Assembly: GCA_963922205.1 (NCBI GenBank) | Contig: CAWUHX010000020.1 | Span: 1,674,001-1,738,000, forward strand | DNA: 64,000 nt | Direction of reading: 5' to 3' | Source: Romanomermis culicivorax | Taxonomy: Eukaryota; Nematoda; Enoplea; Mermithida; Mermithidae | In this document: positions 45,336 to 58,700 of the stretch, piece by piece | Layout of the letters: each line of letters opens with the position of its first letter | How positions within the stretch are numbered: position 1 is the stretch's first letter | Translations under genes and position numbers: made by a program | Notes under the pieces: generated by a model | Told to the model about the DNA's origin: nothing | What the model saw: the letters and a program-made list of their open reading frames with translations, nothing else | Database searches by the model: none

Positions 45336-47960
45336 TCACGTCCATGAGATTTTCTGTATTACTCGTATTTACTCTTGTATTTATTTGCATTTAATAAATT
45401 TCTCTCTTCAAAAATAGAGGGGAAATTGAAATTTCCGAGTTTGATCGAGGTCTAATCTAGAAGCAAACTTTCTAGCAAACTATCCAGTAGCATACTGACT
45501 TTGAATTACATAAGAAATCGACGCTTAAGTACTCTATTGAGTCAAGTGAGAGCCCGAAAAAATATATTAGTCTTTCCGGCGATAGGCGCCTGAAAGTTTT
45601 TTGGGCGTTGACATTCTGCGACGCTAGAAAATCAATTTTCCGAACATTTATTTCAAGAATTAGATTCGAATAGGTAATATATAATAATGATTATTTAAGT
45701 TATAACCGGCGCGAAGCGCCGGAAAATTTCGAGATTATGACCTTCTAAGATGCACCAAAATGCATCTTTTCTGTATCAGATCCCCAAAATTTTCTTCCCC
45801 AAATGGAGAAACAGCCCAAAATTTTTTTTATTTTTCGGAATTTTTTTCCAAAAAGAACAATTTGGGAGAAAAACAGTGCCTGCTACAATAGAATAGTGAA
45901 TATAGTAAAAATGCAAATTACATGTGTAATTCAATGTTCCATTTGAACGAATTTATAGTTTTTTACAAGACATTTTAAAATTTTCAAATAAGAAAAATAA
46001 TTGATTTCAAAGGTTCAGAATCAATGACTGGCACATTATAAAAGAATATATGTGATAAAACACAGGACTTACAAAATTTTGTGAGTGCAGAAATGACCGA
46101 AAAAAATTTTGCATGAAGCCTAAAAAGTCTGCACTGTGCAGAAAAAACACTGTCCATACTTATAATAAGCCTGTGTATTTGAAAGCTAGAAGGTAGGCTT
46201 CAATCCCAACGTGAATTCTCGGTTGAGGTTGATGATAATGATCAAGAATAAGATGGTCAGGGTTGGAAAAGATAGGTTTTGAGTTTCCTGGATTTCAATC
46301 ACCAAATTTTGGATTTTTTGGTTTACGTTTACAAAAACAAAAAAGTAAAAGAAAAAAAAGAAAAAAAAGTTAACAAAATTTTTTAATTTATTTTGTTATA
46401 AACTTGGATTAATAAAACTTTTAAATGATTTATTATACTTAAGAGCGTATATACATATTAGGCCATTTCAAACTTGTTTCTGCTCAAAAAGTTGCACTTT
46501 TTGAAAACTAAATTTTTAGTGGCTCATTCGAAGAAATAGTCATAAGTTTTTCGTGTTATTTTAAAAGAATTTTAAGTGCATTTGATTAAATTTTATGCAT
46601 CTAATGATGTTTTAAATATTTCCTATGGCGCTTACAAAGTTTAGCGCTGGAACTTATATACACTCTATAGAATATACACATAGGTAAATTGTGCCTGAAC
46701 CAAAGTCTAAGCCTAATCCCAATGGTGAGCCTAATTCTGATTGCCCAAGCAACGATCAGTTGAATGAAGGTCTCACTAGTCGATAAGTAGAAGTTGTGAC
46801 TACCAGGCCTGGCACCAAACTTTATTATTGCCATTCCTACTAGTGTCTTGAAATGAGTAGAAAATAAAACTCACATCACATTAAACTAAAAGACCCACAA
46901 TAAACCCAAGAGACTCCAGCAAAAAGCCCATAAAATCCGAAAGTTCAAATTTTGAAAAACTGTTTATTCGATCTCTAAAAGAATATGCAGTGTGCACACC
47001 GCCCCAAACATGTCAACAGAGTATTTTTACACCAAACTAGCATGTTTTTTCCCAAAACATTCATTTTGGGAAAAAAATTTTGGAAAAAAAGCGAAAAATT
47101 TTTAGCACCAGTGTTTGTTTTTTTGTACGAGCTCTTTTGCACGGTGCAAAAAAATCAGCAAAAAAGTTTTGCACGAAAAAAATTTTGAAATTTGGAACCT
47201 ACTAAAATGCACCAAAATGCATCTTTTCTATATGAACACACCAAATTTTTTTCCATAATTGATAAATATTTTTTTGCACAGTGCAAAAAACCTGAAAAAA
47301 GTTTTGCACGAGCGGAAGAAGTTTTGCACAGTACAAAAAAACACTGTTTAGCACTATTAGCCAAATGGGGAAAAAGTTTTTATCTAAATTCCCCTAGATT
47401 GATTAGCATTTTGAACTTGAATACACTTTAATGGGGTAAAATAAATACTTTCAGCTGCTTCGCGGCATTATATAAAATACCAAATAAATTAGCACATTAT
47501 TTTTCTGTACTTAGCCGCGATTCATCGAATTTTAATGTTTTTCAGTGCTTTTATACATTCAATTCATTCAGTTTTATTATTACTTTAGCGAAACATTTTT
47601 AGAGTCTTTGCTTCCCCACTCAGGGAAAAATTTTTTGGAGAAAAACACGCTGCACCAAAAGTCTAAATTCGGTAATTAAGCCAAAAATATGCTAATTTAA
47701 ATGTAAATTACACAAACTGGCCACACAATTCAATCAATATTCATTTCAATTTTCATTTTTTCAATTTCATCACACTTTTTTCTTATTTTATACAGTAATT
47801 CTCCATCAAGCACACAACATTCATACAAGCGAATCGTTGAAAAACCCTCAAAACCTCAAAAATAAAACCCTGAAACAAAAAAACCCTAGAAAAACCTCAA
47901 CGCCCTCGAAAAACCCCTAGATTTTGGGGAAAAACCCCTAACATGGCAAAACTGGTCCAT
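45336..47960. other. Repeat-rich spacer
   Basis: Two CCGGCGC hairpin units (45576, 45706), several TTTTGCACAGTGCAAAA palindromes (about 47137-47330) and an AAAACCCTAGAAAAACC repeat (47835-47945). No gene is seen. Confidence 0.45.
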
Positions 47961-48044
47961 GCAGAAAGCATTGCGAACCGAGATCTGTCATCATTCTGAT
48001 TGGTCGAAAAAATTTATTGATTTTTACAGTTGTTAACGGCAAAT

Positions 48045-48170
48045 TTTCTGGCTTAGGCTTAGACTCAGGCTTAGGCTTAGGCTTAGGCTTAGGTTTACGC
48101 TTAGGCTTAGGATTAGGTTTAGTCTTAGGTTTAGGCTTAGGCTTAGGCTTGGGCTTCGGCTTGGACTCAC
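48045..48170. repeat. Degenerate TTAGGC array
   Basis: About 20 hexamer units of TTAGGC with variants (TTAGGT, TTAGAC, TTACGC). On the minus strand this gives a Lys-Pro repeat frame, which is a by-product. Confidence 0.85.
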
Positions 48171-48796
48171 GGTGAGGAAGGAGTAAACTACAACTTTTCG
48201 ACCAATCAAATTGAAGGTATGAAATTTTTCGATCAATCAAATTCATGACAGCTCGCTCCCTAATGCTTTGTGGCAGTGTTTTTTTTTGTGCCAAAACATG
48301 GTTTTTGGCACAAAAAATTTGGAATAATGGCACAAAAAATTTTGAGCGTTTGTGCCAATTGGCACAAAATTTTTGGCTGGTCAAACATTACTTTTCCTTG
48401 ATTTTTAGACGTCTTAGGGGCTGACAATGTAGAAAATTTTCGGCGCTTCGCGCCGAGTCAACGAATATAATATTTTCTATTTGTATATTTGACCCGAACG
48501 CGAACGATTCCTCTTCGAACAGTGTATTAGTATCGTTGCAGCAAACTCTATAGGTTGTCAATGTCAACGACTGATGATTGGAAAGAAATTCTGAATATTC
48601 TCTGTTCATTCAGTCAAATTCGGATTTAAAACGGAAGTTCTCCTCACTTTTTGTGTTTGATTGATTCAAATAGAATCATAGAAAAATCGATATCGCTGGT
48701 AATGGTACAATGTTTCGATCGAAAATTTACACAATTTCCGACTTTATTTTCTCTAATAGTCTTAAAATTGTTGTTAAATATATCTTACCTAAAGAT

Positions 48797-49152
48797 ATTG
48801 GCACTACTTAAAAGAACGGGACAGCACTTAAATTTTCAAAATTTCATTTAAATTTTTATGTTTTTTTTTTATACTAAATCGACCATGCTGAATCCAAATT
48901 TCGCATTTGTTTTTAATGAAAATCATTCTTTTCAATTTTTCTAGATTTTATTATTATGTTGCTAGTAGAGCTTGCATAGTGATAAACGTAGTGTGATAAC
49001 TTTTTTACAACAACATCACGTTTTGAAAACGCAAGTCCTAAGCCTAAGCCTAAGCCTAAGCCTAATAATAAAGTTTGGAAACATCGAAAAGAATGATTTT
49101 CATTAAAAACAAAAGCGAAGTGCTGTCCCGTTCTTTTAAGTAGTGCCAAGAT
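48797..49152. repeat. Foldback element enclosing a second TTAGGC-type array
   Basis: GGCACTACTTAAAAGAACGG (from about 48800) is the start of a ~32-bp arm inverted at about 49115-49147. A second inverted pair of ~24 bp lies inside at about 48912 and 49088. Between them, GCCTAA repeats occupy 49028-49066. Confidence 0.7.
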
Positions 49153-52100
49153 ATTCATATTATTCGTAGTCAAAAATTGAATCAGTAGTTAGAATTCCCT
49201 GAACAATTCTAGAGTTATTTAAATTTTCTCAGCATCCATTCCTTTTTGAGTCGTCGTGAACTATTTTCACGCACAGTTTTTTCTTATCTTACTGACATGG
49301 TTAGCTGAAAAATAGGTAGGGCACGATTTTTTACAAAAAAGTAATGTGTAAAACGTTAACTTTCCATCAAAATTTTTGGCCTAAAACTTTTCCGCAGTTT
49401 TCAGTAGTAGAAAAAATTTTTTTGTGCCATTGGCACAAATTTTTTTGGCCTCTTGTGCCAATTGGCACAAATGTCGTCCGTGCACAAAAAAATGCTGCTT
49501 TGTTTTGTGGTCCATCATGCACAAAAAAAGCGAAGAAAATTGCGTCTACATACAAGAATATTACAGTAAACTTGATTCCTTGAGACAATCAAGCCTAAAC
49601 ATAATAACATGCAAACCACACTACGAGAACATCGTTTTCGGAGCGCATGCCGTTTAAACTTGAATATTTCAATACGATGTTGTAGCAGATGACAAAAAAA
49701 AAAGAAAAATGGCAGAAGCAAAAGACTAGTGCAAAAAGATGTAGTGTAATCCATGAGTCTGTTGTGCGTGAGAAAATAAAAGACGACGACGAATAGACGA
49801 AAATTAAGCTGTGTAGCTTGACAAAAAGAATAGACGTACGGAACGTAGAAGAGCGTGCAGAATGCTAGAAACGGAACACTCGGAGTGTTTGATGAAATTA
49901 ACGCAACGATAATCATACGCAGGGGATTGACGGGCTCATAGAGAGCGCTGTGTCAATTTATCCAGGGATCTTCGCTCAGGTCGTCAAAGGTTTTCGGATG
50001 CCGAAACTCGGACTGTGCTATCTTAACCGCTAGGAGTTTCACCTGAATACTCAAACTATTCTCCAAATAGTTTGACTTAACCTAGAACACACTTTCTTCA
50101 CACAATTTACTAATATATAAATCGCCGCCTCGCACTCTATAGACAAAACAAGAAAACACAACCATCTGGCTACAGTACAAACGAACTCTAATCAAAACAT
50201 TTTCATAATTTCTTCACATCATAGCCACGCCTCTCCACGAGTCTTGTCACGATCTTTCTTTCTCGAATTTGCCGATCTTTTCTCGAACGCAACACAAACT
50301 TTACAAATATGTCAAATCGCTCCACAACAAGTCCATAGTGGTCACTCATGAGGATTTTACTATCTGCAAATTTTTAACCATGTCACGAGGTCATCCGAGT
50401 GACTCAAATGATCATTATACTCCATTCATTTTGAAATGATCGATGCAGCGATCCCATGAAAGTAAGTTCAATACCGATCTGATCGCCCTCTTCTTCCTAA
50501 TTATCTTCCATCATCGATTTCAAAAAGGCAGCGCCTGTGGTTTTTGAATTTTCTGTCAACAGTGGATACAGACTCGCGACGTGGGACTTCGCGGACCTAA
50601 CATTCATTTTGGAATGATCGATGCACCGAGTTCGCCATCAAACTGGTTCAAAATTATGGTAGTCTCGTTAACTCTGCGCGATACAGACTCCTTGATGGTC
50701 ACTGTTTTCAATTATTTCAAGATTATCGAAATTGATTTCCTGATCTCCATAGTAAGAGCGCGTTCGCCGAACCTCCAACGATCATTTCAAAATGAATGGA
50801 GTAAGAAACTTACCGTATGAAAATGATGTAGGTCGAATTGCACTACCAACAACAAATTATGCACAGTTCGAATTCGACACCGTGGCGGATAGGCCCATAC
50901 GAATTGCTTCTGGCGGTCGAAATGGGAAAAATGTAATTTGGTCAACGATGACGACTAACCTATACACAGACTTCAAAATCGACATCACTACAATAAGCTA
51001 GCCTATAGCATATACATCCGTAGCAAAGAAAATCTGGAGAGGCCAAACACTTTCTGGGATGAAATCCAAAAATGATCCAGACGTCGATGGCCCACAAAGT
51101 TGGTTTCGTGGACGTAATTTCGTGAAAAAATGTTCATGTCGCATCTTTTAAAATAATCTAAACAACCGAAAGTTTGAATTTTTACAATTTCTTTTGAGCT
51201 GCATCAGATATCTATTCACAGCATGAAAATTCTGCTACCTGTAGCTCTGTGACCATAACTTAAACATGTTCCCGGAATGTGATTCATCATCGGCGTGGCT
51301 GAACTTCCGCGACTTAAATTGACTATTCATGCGAACACGGACAATGAGTCTTTTCTTGATATATGAAAAAATTACGAATCAAATCGCGAGTCCGATTATG
51401 ACAATTACACCGGTCATCAGACTAACGTATGATGAGAATTCATCCATTTATTGGTTTTGATAATATTCCTAACATTTTCAGCGAATGAGGATGTGCATAT
51501 TGGACAGAAGCGTTAACTAGATACACAATAAAACTGACAAATACGGTGAAGGATTTAGCACTTTGAAAATCACAAACATCTCAATTGTAGAAAAATTTAA
51601 CGAAAAGCAAGCAGTACTTCAATACGAATCACAAATTTAGAATTTTTTGAATATCGCGCCACGCGAAATACCATAACCAATATGAATACGAAACCCTGAA
51701 TCACAGCGAAATTTACAGAGAAACGTATTAGAGTAATCATAAGTGCACCGGCCGGAAAAAATGGAAAGAGGGAGCTAATCCGAAAAAGTAGGTTTCGTCG
51801 AACATATATGCTTACTGAGTGCAAAACAAAGTTTTGATTCACACTATGTTCCAATTATGTCACAGGCGTAGGTATTCGTAACGAAGCATAAGAATAATTC
51901 CGACGCCAGTGAAACGAGAAAATGAAATCATATCGAAGTTACAAGAGACATTATTCGATATATACCAGGAAAATCTTCTTCGTTCTGGACCGGATTAGAA
52001 AGTACAATTGGAAATTCTCAAAAACAATGAATCGCATCAGAAATGTTCAGACTGAATTTAAAATGAAGCATTCCTTCATTCCTTCCCCTACGACGCTAGA

Positions 52101-52702
52101 TAATTTCGGTTCAAAAAATTTATCGAACGTCATACTGCAGTTTTTCATAAAATTTGGCAAAGGACCTCCTTGTGATAAATGATTTTCCCGAATTCTTTTG
52201 AGCGTCGAAAAACTTCTATCAAAAGTATTGACTCAGAACCTTCAAAAGCTAAGTATTGAATCTAAAAAGACATGGAAGTTAAGCTTCGCCGATCATGAAT
52301 ACAAATGATCCGACAACTGACAGCTCGGGTATAAATCTGGTGGCGATAATAATTTCTATCATCTAAAATATAATTAAGCCAATATTACTGTAAATACACA
52401 TAACATCAGGATGCAGACGAATTCCACTATACAAAAAATAAATAAAAGGGAACTGATTTCAACAACCGATGGGATCATAAACATAGAAAAAATTTATACA
52501 TGAAGTATATGCGCGTAAAAAAAATTTTACCATACGATATCGAACGAGCTTCGACATAGAAGTTTCGTTTTAATCGTAGGATTTCCGCCATTAGTTTAAA
52601 CCTTTTTTCAACGGAATATGGTCCCATATAACAAGAATTTAACCATAAAATTTCAATTTCATAAAAATTATTTGCTCCGAATGAATACGTAATGCACCCA
52701 CT
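49153..52702. other. Intergenic DNA downstream of EHD
   Basis: TTTGTGCCAATTGGCACAAA-type palindromes at 48335-48370 and 49420-49475, and one MITE (50418-50803). A tRNA-like A-box stretch on the minus strand (TAGCGGTTAAGATAGC, about 50017-50032) has no clear B box. No gene is recognised. Confidence 0.4.
50418..50803. mobile_element. 386-bp MITE with perfect 25-bp inverted ends
   Basis: Both ends carry TACTCCATTCATTTTGAAAT plus five further bases as perfect inverted copies (50418-50442, 50779-50803). A third internal partial copy starts near 50602. The TA at each edge could be part of the target. No coding capacity. Confidence 0.7.
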
Positions 52703-55700
52703 TCACACGAATCCTTTCTTCGACGGTGGTATTAGATGCGGCGGCAATTCGTTAGGCATCTCGTGTCCATCTAATTTCAGGCTTATCAAATACATGGCCA
52801 AAGCAAATTCGTCGCCGTCTAGTTGACCGTCTTTGTCGATGTCGGACAATTTCCAAATTTTGCCCAAAGTGGTGTTCGGTAACTTCGATTTAACCATATG
52901 AGATTTCGCTGCCGCGCCCGTTATTTTGCCGTCTAACGGGTGTAAAGTTTCGAAAATTTCGTCGTACTTGCACCTATCTTTAGAAACGACCTGTGAATGA
53001 AGAAATATGCATAGAGCAGTTAGCGAATAGGCCAACAATCGAACAGAATGAAAAACAATTTTTTGAACTCTAGAGCCATTTATTAAGATTAAGAATAAGT
53101 TGTGGAACATCCAATCCTTCACTCATACAGCATACCAATTTACGATGATCAGTTTACAAAAACGTCGAGTTCCCCTCACAACTCCTAACTTTCAAACAAA
53201 AAAAACATTGGCGAAACTACATAGAACTTCAATAAGTAAACTCACCCATTCGGGTCCTTCGGAACCGGCGTCGACGCCTTCGCCCCGCCCGGCGCCAAAA
53301 GGGCTTTCGTCGACACCGTCAAATGCTCCACCTCGTACGGTTTCGGTGTGCGTTTTTCGCTGTATCTCTTCTTCTCTTGGTATTTGACACATCATCTTTG
53401 CAATATCCGAAGCTAACATACCGTCGACTAAATCAACGTATCTGAAAAATTTACAGGCATTGTAGGGTGAGATAAGAAGCGCTTGCAGTGCCGTTATTTT
53501 TTGTCGAAACCGTTTTGTGAATAGTTGCACAAAAATATGTAACCACTCATAGCCATATAGTATCAACATCTTCGAGAACCGATAAAAAAGTAGATATTAA
53601 ATCGATTTTTGTAGCTGCAAATCCGAGAACCAGAATGTTTTGTGTCCCATGGCTGACGTATTGATTTGTCGCCAGATATAAATGAAATTTCTATTAATTA
53701 CTTCTGCTTAATTGTATTAAATTTGGTGAAATCATGTTGTTGCAACATTTCTTGCATTTTTCGCACATCCGGGAAGTCGCCAGGCGATATATGATGATCG
53801 GTTTGCATTTTCGCGAACACTTTGTCCAAGTTCGCGATTAATTCTTTTTTTCGTTTTTCTTTTCCCATCATTGCGGGCATTTCGTCTCTCAAATACGATA
53901 TTAAGTAGGCGTGCACCTTGAAAAAGATTGAGCACATAAAACATGTTGCTTTTAAAATGACAATTGCGTCAGTTCGGGTAAATTTTTTACCTGTTCAGTC
54001 AAATCTAATAGAAATATAGAAACAGCTGATGAATAAGCGCAGAAAATAGCACAAAACAGTGGCCTTTTATTGCGAGACAAATTTCGATTAAAAATAAAAA
54101 CGACCAAGAATACTCAAAGATTGCATGGGCAGATTAAGAGGTATGTCAGACTTTCATTGCGTAAATGCATAGTAAATGATGCCATCAGGTCGCCGTACTC
54201 CGTTACTTCTAGTCCTAAAAGGCTACCTACTAACTAGAAACAATTCTATAACAAAACCTGATCAGAATTAAAACGACAAAATGCACATTCACTCCTGCAG
54301 ATTTGATAACAGTCAAACCAATAAAAAAATATGTGGGCTGGGCAGGGTGGGTCCGATGAATTGAAAATTCTTCGGAAATCCATGTAACGTGCATATTTCC
54401 TCAACATTCAACCCATTTAAGGCGAGTGTGGAGATGTCGTTCACTATGTCTACCACTTTAACTTGATTGATCTTGGCATTCTGATGGACGTTTTCGCAGA
54501 AATTTCGGAAACTACAGGAAGGCTTCCATCATAATCCTTCAAGACAGAAAAGGGTGACTATACTATCGACCTTTTCTCATAGATATTTTCGTTTGAAAAA
54601 TAAATACGAACAAAAATTAAACTCTTAAAAGTAGCTAATTCCATCACTGTATTCTCACACTTTATTCTGTGATATGATTTCTATGTGGGAGCCTTCCTTT
54701 TCTAGCAATCTTCATACTTTCGCTAATCTCGCTCGTTTTATCAAATCGTTCAGCTTTCGAATAGCGGCGTTGCGAGGTAAAGATTGTAAATCTTGAAACA
54801 AATCGCGCTGCTCGTCTTCGAAGAGACGCCGGTTGATGTCGAAATGCAGCGGATGATCCCAAAAAGAGCCAATATAGACCCGAGCTACTTCTGGAGTTTT
54901 GAATACCTTGCCCAGCGACCACATTAAGGCGCCATAAACTCGCATTAATTGCTGATGGTCGACCGTATCCGCTTTGTTCAATACAATACGGATTTTATCC
55001 TCGTTACCTCTTAATGCTTCTATACATCGCTTAAATTCATCTAGAAAAATGTTGGAATGTAGAAATATGTATGTACGCGGATAGTGATCACCCGGAGGTT
55101 CAATTCTACCTCCGGAGGATCCATTCTACCTTCTGCCGGAGGTTTAGGATGTAGTATACAGTCTGCCAAGCAGGTTGAACGGACATTTGGTTGACCTGCT
55201 TTCGACAATAATGTAGTTGAAAAATATTATGTTATTCTGTGATCATTCACATCCAGAGCTTTTTTTAGCCAAGTGATCTATTTTGGTTAAACAAATTTTT
55301 AGACGTTTTAGACAATTGACTGAGAAAGTTTGAGCACTTTTACGTGCTTTAAGGACAAATTTTAGTCATTGGCTGAAATTTATTTGCCTACTTCGGCTAT
55401 TTGGTTAAAGACCTCGTGCTCAAAAAGAGTGTTCACATACAAATATAATGCACAGAATAGTCAAACAAACATGGTCAAGGAATTTTTTTGAATATGCTAC
55501 AGTTGAATGATCACTCACTCATCGATAGAGTACCAAAATTATCGGAATTACAGGATAATATTTATCAACAAATGTTCTGAATTTTAGTGCCTATCAGAGA
55601 AGTTTCTTCGGTTGACACCAGGCTATAGTCTGTTTTTTAAAATGTTTCTAAGTAAAAGTGAAAAGCAATATTAATAAGTATAAGCATTAAAAAACAAGTA

Positions 55701-58700
55701 TAGATCATACATTTTTTTGAAATTTTTTCACAAACCAAAAATTAAAAATTCTAACTTAGCGTACCTACTGAATATATAATAAAACGTTTGCAGAAATGAA
55801 GGATCCGTTTTACCCACATGAGAAAGATCGATATTAGCCTGATAGAACCAGATGCAAATACTGAGCAGAAATACACTGATATTTATGTTTCAAAGCGTTC
55901 AGAGTAGATCCATGCTTTAACATTAATAATTAAATATATAATTTGGTTGGAAAAATTTTTGTACAATGTAACATGAAAGTTTTCACAGGCCAAATTGGAA
56001 GCCATTCTGTCAATTTGAGAAGCTTGGGGGGAGGGTAAACCAGTTGGGGGGAGGGTAAACCCAAAATTTTGGGGTGGGGGGTGCCAACATTTCCAAAATT
56101 TTGGGGAGGGGGATCGAAAAACCCCCGAAAAAGTCGAAAAAATTTCGAATATTTTTCAAAGAAGGCCAAAAAAGCCACTTTTTTCCTAATTTTTTCCGAG
56201 TTTGTGATAGGATTGGGTATAGGAATAGGGTTGACCAAGTTGGAGGTGGGATTCTCCCCCCTCAATTACAGGTATGGTTGTGACTATTCAAAACATCCAA
56301 AGAAACTGACTTTCAAACTGGATGATCAAGGTATTTTTTAACATACACATGTAAATCGATGTTGAAAAGTATCGTCTTATCATATTAAAGTAGGTCATAG
56401 CACTCATTGATGGGGTAAGGCTGGATGCTTGTTTAGAAACGAATGATTGGAAAACGAAATTTCCCATAAGAACTACTAGTTTGATAGTACACCAATGCTC
56501 TTTCAGCTCAGTTTGAGACAAATACTCTATAACAAGTACGATATAACGATGTTATATATCTGGACCTACATTTTATTTAACCGAGTTAATCGTCAGAAGC
56601 TACAATTTCTATATATCATGCTGAGAATGTATCATAGAAGATGAAATAGTTCATTGGATTAATAGTCGTCTAAATATCATATGACATTCATGTTGGGCAA
56701 ACGAAGATAAATATCGGTAATCCTGACGTTACTATCATTCGAAATCGATTGAATCGATATCGAAGAATAGGTAGGATTTGTGGAACCCCGGGGCTCCGGC
56801 CGATTCCCATATGCAGGTATAGGTAAAAAATGCAAGTCAGTACAACAGTCCATTTATTTCAAAATGAAACTCAGAACGTAGAGATATTTTTTGCTGATGA
56901 ACGACCCGCAATGCACATGGACAGCTTATATTCCAAATTTGCAGGATTGTCAACTACAATCGATTTTCGGAGAAGGCGTCGGCAAAACTGAGGTTGTTTT
57001 TACTGCTTAAGCATTTTTTTATGTCTCAAATCGCATATACTTTTTCTGCAGAAATGACCATGAAAATTAGACTACCAACCAATCAAAAATTTGGATCATT
57101 TATCCAGAAAGAACGTCTGCCGTTGTCTAGCACTGATTTCGAGAATGTAAAATGTTCAGGGTTGAAAGTCGCGAAGTATAGTAAGCATGCTTTTTACATT
57201 TAGAAAGGCAAAAATCATGCTATAATTATCAACGTGGCGTGTAGCGCCGGAAAAGTATGAAGTTTCATTTTCTACAACGATAGGAAACGGATTTTTTAAT
57301 CGATTCAACAACACCAACATATTTTCGACAAGTTATTCATGTTCTAGCGGTGGCCATACGGATTCTCTAAAACGAAATCCCCTGAGCTTTCCAGGTTTTT
57401 TAGGAGGCATTCCAAGATTTTTTGTATAAAATTATGGAGTGATGTATGCATGTTTGTACCAAAGAATTCAATCCACAATACAGACAGTTCATTTCAAGCC
57501 ATTGCCTAGAGAGGCAATCACAGCACTGATGATTTTTTAACTCATCTAGTCGGCAATAATTCTAGTGAAAAGTCAAATTCGTGAAGCCTACACTTCCTAA
57601 TTTAGATGTCAAAAGTTAATATTTGAACATCATGTGAACTCATCAGTCATCATTTTATAGTCTATCTTTTCTAAATGAGCCTCGGAAAGAAAAAAGGTGC
57701 TCATGCAAACAATCGCTGCAGGAAGAAACGTTACGACCATACATGCACAGCATGGGTCAGCCAGGACGGGGTGTGGGATAGAAATTTTCTTCCTTATTGA
57801 TAACAGAAAAAACATATTCTTCAACCTATATTAGTTAAGTATGTGATATTATTTGCTTGAACAGCACTTTTGAAAGTTTCAATATTACTTCTTCGGAGTC
57901 AAGTAGGCTTAGAAAAATGGCTAAACTACAGCATCATTTTCATTTTTATGACGACTTTCTCTTCTCTCTAGCTCATTTTCCTGTTTCGTCTTCTCAATCA
58001 TTGCTTTGGGGGGCAAATCAACAGGGGGTCTATCAAATGCTGCTGGGGGTCAATACGCTCAAACGCCCCTACGTGAATGTATGGTTACGACACCAGTTTT
58101 AGCAGCTACAACATCAAACAGAGAAAAATTAATCCTCAGCATATGAAAAAAGACAGTTGATATGTTGACTCACTTTTATTTGGAACAGAGAAAATTTGTT
58201 CGGTGCAGAAAAAAATTTAACCACTTTTTCAGGCGCAGATAGAGGCGTACGGAAAAAAAATGTCTCTGGAAGTGACAGAAAATTGAATACCTAACCTTAA
58301 TTCGGAGCGGAGCGTCGAAAGAATTACACTTTTCTGCGGTTGAGTACACTATTTCAGAAAACTTTTGTAATTTTTTTCCAACTTCATTCAAAATCTCCTG
58401 GCTTTACCAGGTGACGAAAATATCCTCTGAGATTCCCAGGTTGTGTTGTGTATGAACCCTGTTCTGTGCTCTGCACGGCCAAAAAATGTCCACTGCACGT
58501 AAAAAAAGCCCGGCCAGACGGCTCAACTTCGGAACCACAGAGAGCAAATCAACCAACGACGCAGAGGATATGTGAATAAAAAATGAATTAAGGGATTTGA
58601 TAACACACTGAGGACCAAAAAATTCCAATGAGAAAATCATCCGAGCAACAACCAATAAGTGAAAAATCAAGCGAGGAGGAACTATCCGATTGATTGGCGC

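Noticed and set aside
47938..48384. Lys-Pro repeat protein
   Set aside because: It comes from translating the TTAGGC array.
51922..52182. 86-codon plus-strand frame as an exon
   Set aside because: Basic, low-information sequence with no motif, no splice consensus at its ends and no neighbours in frame.
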